64,000 nucleotides of DNA, taken from NCBI GenBank assembly GCA_964467585.1, contig CAYXRF010000001.1, positions 62,001 to 126,000 on the forward strand, given 5' to 3'. This stretch comes from CALVLD01 sp964467585 (GTDB taxonomy: Bacteria; Bacillota; Clostridia; Christensenellales; CAG-138). Shown here one piece after another: positions 51,535 to 59,254 of this stretch. Made by a program: the position numbers and the translations under genes. Each line of letters begins with the position of its first letter. Position 1 is the first letter of the stretch. Under the pieces are notes generated by a model, which saw only the letters and a list, made by a program, of their open reading frames with translations, did not search any database and had not been told where the DNA came from.

Positions 51535-52512
51535 ATGTTTGAAATAAGTTTGGCGGCGGACGTCGGTTCGGCAACAACCCGTCTTGCAACGCGTAATCAG
51601 ATTGAAAGTCAGCAATCAAGGGTTGCGCTTGACCCGGATAACTCCTGCCGTGTGCTTGCAATAGGCAACGAAAGCCGAAAGCTGCTTAACGCCTCTCCCG
51701 CATATCCCGTGCGCAACGGAGCAATTGCAAATACTCAGCTTGCATCAATACTGCTTCGGCGGCTTGCGCTCAATATGCTCAAGCGCAAAACATTGTATGG
51801 CGTGGTGCTGCGCATGGCTGTTCCAAACGTTGTAAGCGATATGCAAAAGGCCGCTGCGGCAGAGATGGCAAGGGAGGCGGGATTCAAATCCGTCAGGCTG
51901 GTTGACGCTTTGCTTATGGGCGCGATAGGCGCGGGTGTGGATGTTGACTCTCATACGGCGAATATGGTTGTTGATATCGGACACGACAGGCTTAATACAA
52001 TGATGTGTGCAAACGGAGGGATAGTCGCGGAATCCGTTTCGGGGATGGGAAGTCGGATATTCGACCGAACGCTGCAAAGCTATTTTGCGGGCGAGCATCG
52101 AATGCTGATAGGCGCCACTGCAGCGGAAAAGATTAAAAGGGAGATGGACAGACCTCTGCTTCTTGTAAACGGAAGGTGCGCGGATACGGGTTTGCCAAAA
52201 AAGATTGAGGTGCATTCAGTCGCAGTGCGCGATGCGCTTAAAAGCCCCGCCGCTGTGTTGGCGCGGGAAATTGAAGCGGCAATCAATAAAACACCGCCCG
52301 AATCAGCCTCCGATGTTTATGACAACGGACTGTGGCTAATAGGGGGCGGCGCAATGCAGTATGGGCTTGCCATGCAGCTTTCAAACTATCTTGGGTTAGA
52401 GGTACACGTCGCCGCAAATGCGGAACAGGCAACCATATTCGGTATGCAGTCGGTTATATGGAAGGCAAGAAGCTTCGTTGGCGAGGCGGCGTATCAAAGC
52501 TCAATCGTGTAG
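51535..52512 (+). CDS. Divergent MreB-like actin-family protein
   Basis: A 325-residue actin-fold protein most like MreB/Mbl. Matches in order: ADVGSATTRLA for phosphate-1 (about 8-18), PVRNGAIANTQLASILLRRL (about 60-79), the MAVPNVVSDMQKAA stretch, LIGATAAEKIKREM (about 188-201) and LWLIGGGAMQYGLA for the adenosine motif (about 265-278). The phosphate-2 motif, DIGGGTT in MreB, is here DIGHDRL (about 143-149), so ATP binding may be weakened or lost. mreC and mreD do not follow. The ATG at 51535 follows GGAGG. The role in cell shape is therefore uncertain. Confidence 0.8.
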   Translation: MFEISLAADVGSATTRLATRNQIESQQSRVALDPDNSCRVLAIGNESRKLLNASPAYPVRNGAIANTQLASILLRRLALNMLKRKTLYGVVLRMAVPNVVSDMQKAAAAEMAREAGFKSVRLVDALLMGAIGAGVDVDSHTANMVVDIGHDRLNTMMCANGGIVAESVSGMGSRIFDRTLQSYFAGEHRMLIGATAAEKIKREMDRPLLLVNGRCADTGLPKKIEVHSVAVRDALKSPAAVLAREIEAAINKTPPESASDVYDNGLWLIGGGAMQYGLAMQLSNYLGLEVHVAANAEQATIFGMQSVIWKARSFVGEAAYQSSIV

Positions 52513-52542
52513 AATGCGTCAGAAGTAAACGCTGTGACGGCA

Positions 52543-53085
52543 TTACAACTCAATTATATGGTACTCGTCCCATTCGTGGGGAGCTTTGTCCATGGCTCTG
52601 TGCCCAACGGCGACAGCAATGACAAATTCATATCCTTCGGGAAAACGGAAAAGCTTTTTTGCCAAGACGCCGGACTCTCCGTCAAAGGCGACTGCGGGCA
52701 TACCGAGAATTACGGAATCAAGCCCTATTGACTTAGCGGCGAGAACAATGCTTTCAACGGCAATACCGCCGTCCACGGGAGAAAAATGTGACGGAGCCGC
52801 GCATACAATCACCACAAGCGGAGCGCCGTACAGCACCTTGCCCCCGCGTGAGGTAATGCGTTCGCGCATTTTTTCATCAAGCTTGTCAAAAACAAGCTTA
52901 TCAAGCGTTGCCGTGACAGCGGGGTCTTCAACAAAAATAAAGCGTTGCTCCTGCTTGTTCATAGCTGTCGGGGCAGCCAACGCCGCTTTCTTCAAAACGT
53001 CAAGCTCGTAATCTGTCAATGCGGCGTCTGCGTACGCCCGAATACTGCTGCGTGACAAAATCGTGTCCAAAACCATGTTATCCAT
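52543..53085 (-). CDS. Nitroreductase-family flavoprotein
   Basis: A 180-residue FMN-dependent NAD(P)H oxidoreductase of the nitroreductase fold. RSSIRAYADAALTDYELD (about 11-28), AAPTAMNKQEQRFIFVED (about 37-54), the SIVLAAKSIGLDSVILGMP stretch (about 110-128) and the C-terminal VAVGHRAMDKAPHEWDEY are typical of the small clostridial group. The natural substrate is unknown. The ATG at 53085 follows GGAGG, and a promoter lies at 53115-53143. It is convergent with the MreB-like gene, 30 bp between stops. Confidence 0.9.
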   Translation of the reverse strand: MDNMVLDTILSRSSIRAYADAALTDYELDVLKKAALAAPTAMNKQEQRFIFVEDPAVTATLDKLVFDKLDEKMRERITSRGGKVLYGAPLVVIVCAAPSHFSPVDGGIAVESIVLAAKSIGLDSVILGMPAVAFDGESGVLAKKLFRFPEGYEFVIAVAVGHRAMDKAPHEWDEYHIIEL

Positions 53086-53114
53086 TGCTTATTCCTCCAA
53101 TAATTTATGAAGCC

Positions 53115-53143
53115 ATCATATACTATAATTATTTGAAAAGCAA
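53115..53143 (-). promoter_or_regulatory. Promoter of the nitroreductase gene
   Basis: On the minus strand TTGCTT (53143-53138), a 17-bp spacer and TATGAT (53120-53115), about 30 bases before the ATG. Confidence 0.5.
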
Positions 53144-53223
53144 GCAAATATTGACATTCCTACAAGACGGATTTTCGGGCAAACTGTTTACAGAAGCATA
53201 TGCTGATGAGAGGAGGACAGTCC

Positions 53224-53367
53224 ATGAAAATCTGGAGCTTCGCGGCGGGAATGGCGCTGGGCATGACCGCGGCAACGGTCGCTGTAACAAGCATGTACCC
53301 AAGTGTTTCAAAAAAAATGAAGCGTGACGGCAAAAAACTGTGGCACGGAATAACTAACATGGTTTAA
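53224..53367 (+). CDS. Small 47-residue protein with one membrane-like helix
   Basis: The start ATG (53224) is preceded by GGAGG at ten bases, and the frame ends with TAA at 53367. The product begins MKIWSFAAGMALGMTAATVA, a Gly/Ala-rich hydrophobic helix with GxxxG-like spacing, and continues with a basic polar tail (KKMKRDGKKLWHG). The layout suggests a small membrane-associated or phage-shock/YtxH-like protein; I do not know the family. A 15-bp hairpin follows directly, which supports it as a separate transcript. Confidence 0.7.
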   Translation: MKIWSFAAGMALGMTAATVAVTSMYPSVSKKMKRDGKKLWHGITNMV

Positions 53368-53376
53368 CGGCGGCGC

Positions 53377-53415
53377 AAAGAGGGCATGAGGATGAATCAA
53401 CCTTATGCCTTCTTT
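53377..53415 (+). terminator. Hairpin after the 47-residue protein gene
   Basis: AAAGAGGGCATGAGG (53377-53391) pairs with CCTTATGCCTTCTTT (53401-53415), fifteen pairs with two G-U, around a nine-base loop. The T content lies within the right arm, so it may act as a terminator or protect the mRNA end. Confidence 0.6.
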
Positions 53416-53492
53416 GGTATATGAGGAAGCAATGCATCAAACAGAATATGTGCCCGCAAAATGGCATTCAACAATATATTTCGTCTCGGGTA

Positions 53493-53521
53493 TTGCATTC
53501 TAACATATACTGATGTAAAAT
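53493..53521 (+). promoter_or_regulatory. Promoter of the tRNA-Asn gene
   Basis: TTGCAT (53493-53498), a 17-bp spacer and TAAAAT (53516-53521), about 15 bases before the mature 5' end. Confidence 0.55.
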
Positions 53522-53536
53522 CACCAAAGTTGATAT

Positions 53537-53612
53537 TCCTCCTTAGCTCAGTCGGTAGAGCACGCGGCTGTTAACCGCGGTGTCGTTGGTTCGAGTCCAA
53601 CAGGGGGAGCCA
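53537..53612 (+). tRNA. tRNA-Asn (anticodon GUU), CCA encoded
   Basis: A full cloverleaf of 76 bases: acceptor arm TCCTCCT/AGGGGGA with one U-G pair, D arm GCTC/GAGC, anticodon stem CGCGG/CCGCG with loop CTGTTAA (anticodon GTT), variable loop GTGTC, T stem GTTGG/CCAAC with loop TTCGAGT, discriminator G and encoded CCA. It is a single-gene unit with promoter and terminator. Confidence 0.97.
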
Positions 53613-53616
53613 CGTC

Positions 53617-53651
53617 GGAGCAAGCAGGATATCGCTTGCTCCGTTTCTTTT
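53617..53651 (+). terminator. Terminator of the tRNA-Asn gene
   Basis: GGAGCAAGC (53617-53625) pairs perfectly with GCTTGCTCC (53634-53642), followed by GTTTCTTTT. Confidence 0.85.
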
Positions 53652-53652
53652 A

Positions 53653-53681
53653 AAAAAAGCAATGAGTGCATTAGCTTTTTT
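53653..53681. terminator. Second, bidirectional terminator-like hairpin
   Basis: AAAAAAGCAATG (53653-53664) pairs with CATT-A-GCTTTTTT (53669-53681), one bulge. A/T runs on both arms would work in either direction. It backs up the tRNA terminator. Confidence 0.55.
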
Positions 53682-53859
53682 GGCACAGAGTGCGGCGCCT
53701 GCCGCCGATCAACGGTTCTTCCGAGGTTGTTGTCGCGTTTACAACCCACAAAAGATACGCCGAAGGTATAGGCAGGATTGATTTGCAGCAGAGGCAGAAC
53801 CCGAAACAAAGCCAAACAAGCACGCCGAGTAAGCGTATAATTGAGGTGGATAAGTAATT

Positions 53860-54606
53860 ATGGTGCTTGCTGATTTTTTTCAACTTCATCCCAAGGCAGC
53901 GCTTGCTTTTTCGGGAGGTACGGATTCATCGTATCTGCTGTACGCCGCTGTGCGCTGCGGCGCTGATATCCGAGCATATTATGTTAAAACGGCATTTCAA
54001 CCTCAATTTGAGCTTGAGGATGCAAACCGTATTGCCGCATTAACAGGCGCGCAGCCGGTGATTATTGACGCTGATATTTTGCGCGATGATATCACGCAAA
54101 ACAATAACGATCGCTGCTATCATTGCAAAAAGCTTATGCTTCAGACCGTGCTTGAACAGGCGCATAATGATGGATATGATATTCTGCTTGACGGCACCAA
54201 CGCATCCGACAGCGCGAATGATCGCGCAGGTATGCGCGCACTTTGCGAGCTTTCGGTGCTGTCTCCTTTGAAAGAATGCGGAATGACCAAGGCGGAGATA
54301 CGCCGCCTTTCAAAAGAGGCGGGGCTGTTCACATGGGATAAGCCTGCATATGCGTGCCTTGCCACTCGTATCCCCACGGGCGAAGCAATCACTAAGCAAA
54401 AGCTTACTGTTACGGAGCGGGCGGAGGACTTCCTTTTTTCACTGGGATTTACGGATTTTCGAATTCGATTCATTGAAAAAGCAGCAAGAATTCAGCTGCC
54501 CTCATCTCAGCTTGAAAAGCTTATGGCAAAAAGAGACACAATCGTTACAGAGCTAAAGAAATACTATTCCGATGTGCTGTTGGATTTGGAGGCGCGAAAT
54601 GGATGA
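53860..54606 (+). CDS. larE: ATP-dependent sacrificial sulfur transferase LarE
   Basis: LarE adenylates and thiolates the pyridinium dicarboxylate precursor of the nickel-pincer nucleotide (NPN) cofactor. The 248 residues show the PP-loop AFSGGTDSSYLLYA (about 15-28), RCYHCKKLML (about 86-95) and the family's DGTNASDSANDRAGMRAL (about 109-126) and KPAYACLATRIPTGEAIT (about 156-173). The Cys in YACLATR is the usual sacrificial-sulfur position, so this should be the sacrificial rather than Fe-S type. It overlaps larB by 8 bp. The ribosome site AGGTGG lies about ten bases before the ATG. Confidence 0.93.
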   Translation: MVLADFFQLHPKAALAFSGGTDSSYLLYAAVRCGADIRAYYVKTAFQPQFELEDANRIAALTGAQPVIIDADILRDDITQNNNDRCYHCKKLMLQTVLEQAHNDGYDILLDGTNASDSANDRAGMRALCELSVLSPLKECGMTKAEIRRLSKEAGLFTWDKPAYACLATRIPTGEAITKQKLTVTERAEDFLFSLGFTDFRIRFIEKAARIQLPSSQLEKLMAKRDTIVTELKKYYSDVLLDLEARNG

Positions 54607-55351
54607 TTTAAGGCAAATACTTGAAGGAGTAAAGAGAGGAGAGGTTTCTGTTGATGAAGCCGCATTAAAGCTCCGGGAAGCTCCGTTTGAGGATATCGGC
54701 TTTGCAAAGGTTGACCTGCACCGCAGGATACGGCAGGGGGTCGCGGAGGTTGTTTATGGCGCGGGCAAAACTCCGGAGCAGATAATTGCAATTGTCAACA
54801 CCATGCGGAATAACGGACAGGGCACGATACTCATTACAAGGCTTGCCTTGGACGCCGCTGAAGCAGTCGCCAAAAGTGTTGAGCTTACATATCACAATGC
54901 AGCCCAAATCGGCGTCATCGGCGCACCGCCCGCTCCCAATGGCATTGGCAGGATTGTTATCGCAACGGGCGGTACAAGCGATATTCCCGTTGCGGAGGAA
55001 GCGGCGCTGACTGCGGAGACGCTCGGCAATGAGGTTACGCGTCTTTATGACGTGGGCGTTGCGGGCTTGCACAGGATGCTTGCGCACATGGATGATATAA
55101 TGGGCGCAAGCGTAATTATTGCCATAGCCGGCATGGAGGGAGCGCTTGCAAGCGTTATCGGAGGGCTTGCAAGCTGTCCCGTTATCGCGGTGCCGACAAG
55201 TGTTGGCTATGGCGCATCGTTTAATGGACTTTCCGCACTGCTTTCAATGCTTAACTCCTGCGCAAGCGGGGTAGCGGTTGTAAACATTGACAACGGCTTT
55301 GGCGCCGGATATATGGCGCACATGATAAATCACATGGAGGCAAAAAAGTGA
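54599..55351 (+). CDS. larB: Nickel-pincer cofactor biosynthesis protein LarB
   Basis: LarB carboxylates and hydrolyses nicotinic acid adenine dinucleotide, the first step to the NPN cofactor. The 250 residues have a helical N-terminus (ILEGVKRGEVSVDEAALKL) and a PurE-like domain: ATGGTSDIPVAEEAALTAE (about 124-142), YDVGVAGLHRM and the Gly-rich AGMEGALASVIGGLASCPV (about 178-196), with NGLSALLSMLNSCASGV near the end. The ATG at 54599 lies inside larE; a start nine codons upstream lacks a ribosome site. It overlaps larC by 4 bp. Confidence 0.93.
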   Translation: MDDLRQILEGVKRGEVSVDEAALKLREAPFEDIGFAKVDLHRRIRQGVAEVVYGAGKTPEQIIAIVNTMRNNGQGTILITRLALDAAEAVAKSVELTYHNAAQIGVIGAPPAPNGIGRIVIATGGTSDIPVAEEAALTAETLGNEVTRLYDVGVAGLHRMLAHMDDIMGASVIIAIAGMEGALASVIGGLASCPVIAVPTSVGYGASFNGLSALLSMLNSCASGVAVVNIDNGFGAGYMAHMINHMEAKK

Positions 55352-56622
55352 AAACACTCTATCTGGATTGTCAAATGGGTGCGGCGGGCGATATGCTCGG
55401 AGCCGCACTGCTTGAGCTTCTGTCCGATAAAACAGGCTTTATAAACGAGATAAACGGTATCGGCATACCAAACGTGCAAATAAACTGCATTCCTTCAACA
55501 AAGTGCGGCATAGCAGGAACCCATATAGAGGTTTTTGTGAACGGCGAGCAGGAGCATACCGATGGAATGCATGACCATGACCATGACCATGACCATGACC
55601 ACGACCATGACCACGACCATGACCACGACCATGACCACGACCATGACCACGACCACGACCATGACCACCATCATCACAGCGGAATACACGAAATAGAGGA
55701 TATTATCAACGGGCTCAACGTGTCCGCAAAGGTTAAAACCGATGTGCTGGGCGTATATAGGCTGATAGCGGAGGCGGAAAGCCACGCGCACGGAGTGCCG
55801 GTCGCGGAGATTCACTTTCACGAGGTTGGCACAATGGACGCGATAGCGGATATCACCATCGTATGTCTGCTTATTGAGCGGCTTGCCCCGCAAAGAATTG
55901 TCGTTTCGCCCATCCATGTGGGCAGCGGCACGGTAAAATGTGCTCACGGTATATTGCCCGTTCCTGCGCCCGCAACAGCATATATACTGCGCGGAGCGCC
56001 TATCTACGGCGGAAGCATAAGGGGAGAGCTTTGCACTCCCACGGGTGCGGCGCTGCTTAAATATTTTGCAGCATCATTCGGAAGTATGCCCGTTATGACG
56101 CCCGAATCCATAGGTTATGGCATGGGCACAAAGGACTTTGAGGCAGCCAACTGCGTTCGAGCTTTTTGGGGAGAAACCGAGGATGCAAAGGAGACGGTTT
56201 ACGAGATTTGCTGCAATGTTGACGATATGCGAGCCGAGGACGTTGCATTTGCCGTGGAACAACTGCTTGACGCGGGTGCGCTTGACGCATTTACAATACC
56301 TGTCGGCATGAAGAAATCGCGCACAGGCATTTTGATTTGCGTGCTGTGCGCCGAGCAAAAGCGTGAAAGCGTTGTCAATGTGCTCTTTAAGCACACAACC
56401 ACGATTGGTGTGCGTGAAAGCAAACGTACAAGATATGTGCTTGATCGGCACATATCTGAGGTGAACACACCATATGGCGTGGTGCGGCAAAAGGTATCCA
56501 ACGGATATGGCACAACACGCTTTAAGCTTGAGTATGATGACATAGCGGCAATAGCAAACGCCAAAGGGCTTACACTTGACGAAGTGAGGGCAATCGTGGA
56601 GCACGCTTTGTCGTCTGAGTGA
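55348..56622 (+). CDS. larC: Nickel insertion protein LarC with a long His-Asp tract
   Basis: LarC is a CTP-dependent nickel cyclometallase that completes the NPN cofactor used by LarA-type racemases and epimerases. The 424 residues include YLDCQMGAAGDMLGAALLEL at the start, HFHEVGTMDAIADI (about 157-170) and the C-terminal domain. Residues 75-110 are (His-Asp)16 followed by four His, a likely nickel store or delivery site. Some Lactobacillus larC genes need a frameshift to fuse LarC1 and LarC2; here it is one continuous frame. No larA lies in the window. Confidence 0.93.
   Translation: MKTLYLDCQMGAAGDMLGAALLELLSDKTGFINEINGIGIPNVQINCIPSTKCGIAGTHIEVFVNGEQEHTDGMHDHDHDHDHDHDHDHDHDHDHDHDHDHDHDHDHHHHSGIHEIEDIINGLNVSAKVKTDVLGVYRLIAEAESHAHGVPVAEIHFHEVGTMDAIADITIVCLLIERLAPQRIVVSPIHVGSGTVKCAHGILPVPAPATAYILRGAPIYGGSIRGELCTPTGAALLKYFAASFGSMPVMTPESIGYGMGTKDFEAANCVRAFWGETEDAKETVYEICCNVDDMRAEDVAFAVEQLLDAGALDAFTIPVGMKKSRTGILICVLCAEQKRESVVNVLFKHTTTIGVRESKRTRYVLDRHISEVNTPYGVVRQKVSNGYGTTRFKLEYDDIAAIANAKGLTLDEVRAIVEHALSSE
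55570..55677 (+). repeat. Short tandem repeat coding for (His-Asp)16-His4 in larC
   Basis: Sixteen CAY-GAC codon pairs in a row, many in a 12-base period (CACGACCATGAC), then four His codons. The third bases vary between C and T, so protein-level selection rather than a fresh DNA expansion may maintain it. Confidence 0.95.
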
Positions 56623-56769
56623 AATATCACAGAACAAAGGTTGACTGACTGCCGCGGCTTTCAGGATGTTGTTGCGCCCATGTTATTAGACGCGGAACGT
56701 CCGCATTTCAATTATATTATCAGTTTCACCCGCATATATGTAACCAGAAGCTAATTCGGAGGGTGAGAC

Positions 56770-57648
56770 ATGAAGATATTCGTAATAACCAAACGGACGC
56801 TTGCAGCAATATGCGCAGCCGTCATTTTTGTTGTGGCAGCACTGATACTTGTCATTGTGCTAAGCGGAAAAGGAGCTGCGGGTAAAGATGCTTCTAACGG
56901 AAAAAGTACAATTGCGCCCGCTACAACGCCATACGACATGAGAACAAACGCCTCTTTGCTTTCAAGCAGCGATGCATATGAGACGGAGGTGCTTGCGGGG
57001 CTGCACAAGGAGCTGCCGATTTATTCCGTTGCGCGAAACGACAAGTCCATCGCGCTTACCATCGACGCGGCATGGGAGGACGATAAAACTCCGTTCATAC
57101 TTGAAACGCTTGCAAAGTATAATGTCAAGGCTACTTTTTTCCTGTGCGGATTCTGGGTCAAGGCATATCCCGATCAGGTTAAAGCAATATATGAAGCGGG
57201 ACACACCATCGGCAACCACACGATGACGCATCCCCATATGAATCAGCTGTCGTCAGCGCAGATTCTTGATGAGCTTAAACAGTTTGACGACCTGCTGGAG
57301 TCTGTTATCGGCGTGAGGTCAACGCTTTTTCGTGCGCCGTACGGCGAATATAACGATACGGTTATAAAAACCGTTCGCGCAGCGGGATATGAGATAATCC
57401 AATGGAATAACGATACTGTTGACTGGAAAGCGGAAAGAAGCTCTCAAACAATTCTGGATACAGTTCTGCCAAAGCTTTCGGACGGCTGTATAATATTGTG
57501 TCACAACAATGGTTACACCATCGAGGAATACCTTCCGACATTGATTGAAACGGCGATGGCACAGGGATTTTCGTTTGTATCCGTCAACGAGCTGCTGCTT
57601 GAGGGCGAAACGGTTATCGACGTAAACGGTGTTCAAAAGCCCGCATGA
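56770..57648 (+). CDS. Polysaccharide deacetylase-family protein (PdaB-like)
   Basis: A 292-residue protein with an N-terminal signal anchor (about 8-32, LAAICAAVIFVVAALILVIV), a short linker and a carbohydrate esterase 4 domain. The first metal motif, usually TFDDG, reads TIDAAWEDD (about 95-103), close to the PdaB/YlxY variants of sporulation proteins. The second, HTIGNHTMTHPHM (about 149-161), keeps the two His. APYGEYN (about 184-190) and HNNGYTI near the C-terminus are typical. Likely role: modifying glycan in the wall or spore cortex; activity is uncertain because of the altered first motif. Confidence 0.85.
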   Translation: MKIFVITKRTLAAICAAVIFVVAALILVIVLSGKGAAGKDASNGKSTIAPATTPYDMRTNASLLSSSDAYETEVLAGLHKELPIYSVARNDKSIALTIDAAWEDDKTPFILETLAKYNVKATFFLCGFWVKAYPDQVKAIYEAGHTIGNHTMTHPHMNQLSSAQILDELKQFDDLLESVIGVRSTLFRAPYGEYNDTVIKTVRAAGYEIIQWNNDTVDWKAERSSQTILDTVLPKLSDGCIILCHNNGYTIEEYLPTLIETAMAQGFSFVSVNELLLEGETVIDVNGVQKPA

Positions 57649-58012
57649 GATTGAGATGTTAACCCGAAACTGACGGAGCACAGCACAAAGGATAGTTTAT
57701 ACGCACAGTACGGCGCGGTCAACGATCGCGCCGTCAGACTATAAAAAAATGAATGTCCGCAAAGCGCGTCATGTCACTGCCACGGTGAGGGCTTAATGCA
57801 CGAAGAAAGACCTCTTAACAGATCTCCATCCATTAAAATGGCGTTGTGCATCATTTTTTGCAAATGTCATTTTAACAGTGCTTTACGATGACAGTACGAT
57901 TTTCCGAGCAGATCCCCATCCGGGCTGAGATATATTGCGCTTGCCGTTGTTGCTTTAATCGAATACAGCGATATAATCAAACACATGAGCGAAAGGGTTG
58001 GAGGAATGTCGT
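57649..58012. other. Intergenic region with two structured elements
   Basis: About 360 bases. At 57710-57734 an 11-bp hairpin (ACGGCGCGGTC pairing with GATCGCGCCGT, three-base loop). At 57796-57859 ATGCACGA (57796-57803) can pair with TTGTGCAT (57844-57851), enclosing a small CCAT/ATGG hairpin and followed by six T. CAGATCTCCATCC (57819-57831) recurs 90 bp later as CAGATCCCCATCC (57909-57921). A promoter (57950-57977) serves the next gene. Confidence 0.5.
57950..57977 (+). promoter_or_regulatory. Promoter of the small membrane protein gene
   Basis: TTGCTT (57950-57955), a 16-bp spacer and TATAAT (57972-57977), 36 bases before the ATG at 58013. Confidence 0.5.
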
Positions 58013-58315
58013 ATGCCGCAAATACTTGAAGCGATAATGGTCGTAACATTCGGTATATCATGGCCCGTATCTATATGGAAAAGCTACACTGCAAGAACGG
58101 CAAGGGGCAAAAGCCCTGTGTTTCTTGCGCTTATACTTGCAGGATACATATGCGGAATGGCGTCAAAGCTTGCAACAGGAGGAGAATTGCCGTATACGTT
58201 TTGGTTTTATCTGGCAAACTTCGTTCTCGTGTTCTGCGATCTGTTGCTGTACTTTCGTAACCGTCGGATTGATTTACAAAAGGAAGCGGACGACGCATCA
58301 CTTGGTGAGCCGTAA
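58013..58315 (+). CDS. Small PQ-loop-like membrane protein
   Basis: A 100-residue protein with three predicted helices (about 4-20, 37-54, 61-80). FGISWPVSIWKSYTARTARG (about 12-31) resembles the half-PQ-loop or SemiSWEET repeat, a family of small transporters, but also a conserved clostridial group with no assigned role. It ends in a charged tail. The ATG at 58013 follows GGAGG. Its last 18 bp overlap the end of dnaI on the other strand. Confidence 0.75.
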   Translation: MPQILEAIMVVTFGISWPVSIWKSYTARTARGKSPVFLALILAGYICGMASKLATGGELPYTFWFYLANFVLVFCDLLLYFRNRRIDLQKEADDASLGEP

Positions 58316-59254
58316 GTTCTGAGAATCAATTTCGATTATCTGTACCGTTCTGGGAGCGACAAGCCTTGAAACCACTCTCGTGCCGTATATTGACGCAAGA
58401 TCATCGGAGCTGCAGTTGGTTGCAATAAGCGTTGCCTTGTTTGCATCCTGCCTTTCGCACAGTATTGAAAGGATTGTTTCAACCGTCACGTTGCCAATCA
58501 TAGGTTCCGCGCCAAGATCATCGATTATCAAAAGCTCCGGAAGCAAAAAATCGGGTCTGTCGCCCGCTTCGCTGCGGAAGGAATCCATTACCATCTGTAT
58601 AAGCTTGTATGAGTTCAGCTTCAAAACCGAATGCCCGCATCCAAGCGTTCTGCCGCCTATGCAGTTGAGTAAAAAGGTTTTGCCCACGCCCGGCGCACCC
58701 ATAAAAAGAATATCTCTCTTTTCGGTATTGGGAAAACCGTCCGCATAGGCAAGGCAATACTCCTTGATTTTTGACATTGCCTTTTTTTGCTTTTCATCTT
58801 TGAAAAGCGAAAGATTGAATGTGTCAAAGCTTTCAAGCGGATTTAATCCGGAGCCTAAAAACTGTGCGTTAACCGCAAGCTGCAGCATGCATCCGCATAT
58901 ACGGCCGTTAACTCTGCCCGTATCGCGGCATTCTGCGCAGATGTATTGCTCATCAAGATAATCGGGGGGCAGACCATAGCGCTGAAGCTTGCCGCTCAAT
59001 TCCGAACGCAGCTTTGCAATCATGTCGTTGCCCAAAGACTGAAGCTTTTGCGCCTCCGACGGCATGGTTATCATCTTTGTTGATATTTCAATTGCAACAT
59101 CGTTAATTTCTTTTTCAACAGCAAGAATGTCAGGATGCTTGCTTGCCAATACACGCCTTCGCGCAGCGGAAGCTTCACGCGACGCGCTTTTGCGTGCAAC
59201 GAGGTTCATCTCCATGTCGCGGGTAAACGCAACGCCGTTAATCCTTGTCGTCAT
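58298..59254 (-). CDS. dnaI: DnaC/DnaI-like helicase loader ATPase
   Basis: A 318-residue AAA+ protein that loads the replicative helicase. An N-terminal helical part and a Cys cluster (YICAECRDTGRVNGRICGC, residues about 103-121; CxxC...CxC, as in DnaI zinc modules) precede the AAA+ core: Walker A MGAPGVGKTF (about 195-204), Walker B LLIIDDLGAEP (about 244-254), sensor-1 ATNCSSDD and the Arg-finger stretch GTRVVSRLV (about 292-300). The ATG at 59254 follows GGAG. The start overlaps the end of the dnaD-like gene by 17 bp. Confidence 0.92.
   Translation of the reverse strand: MTTRINGVAFTRDMEMNLVARKSASREASAARRRVLASKHPDILAVEKEINDVAIEISTKMITMPSEAQKLQSLGNDMIAKLRSELSGKLQRYGLPPDYLDEQYICAECRDTGRVNGRICGCMLQLAVNAQFLGSGLNPLESFDTFNLSLFKDEKQKKAMSKIKEYCLAYADGFPNTEKRDILFMGAPGVGKTFLLNCIGGRTLGCGHSVLKLNSYKLIQMVMDSFRSEAGDRPDFLLPELLIIDDLGAEPMIGNVTVETILSILCERQDANKATLIATNCSSDDLASIYGTRVVSRLVAPRTVQIIEIDSQNLRLTK

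Noticed and set aside
52513..52544. Terminator between the MreB-like and nitroreductase genes
   Set aside because: A bulged 9-bp hairpin exists but no T run follows on either strand, so I did not list it as a feature.
53543..53815. Open frame antisense to the tRNA-Asn gene, ending in a CWTRTND...VLYRLS-like peptide
   Set aside because: This peptide is the well-known false translation of the reverse strand of a tRNA gene.
55570..55677. Possible CRISPR-like array because of the periodic repeat
   Set aside because: Units are 6-12 bases, without spacers, in frame within a conserved gene.
55495..55947. Antisense open frame over larC with long Val/Met runs
   Set aside because: It is the reverse reading of the His-Asp repeat; larC is well supported.
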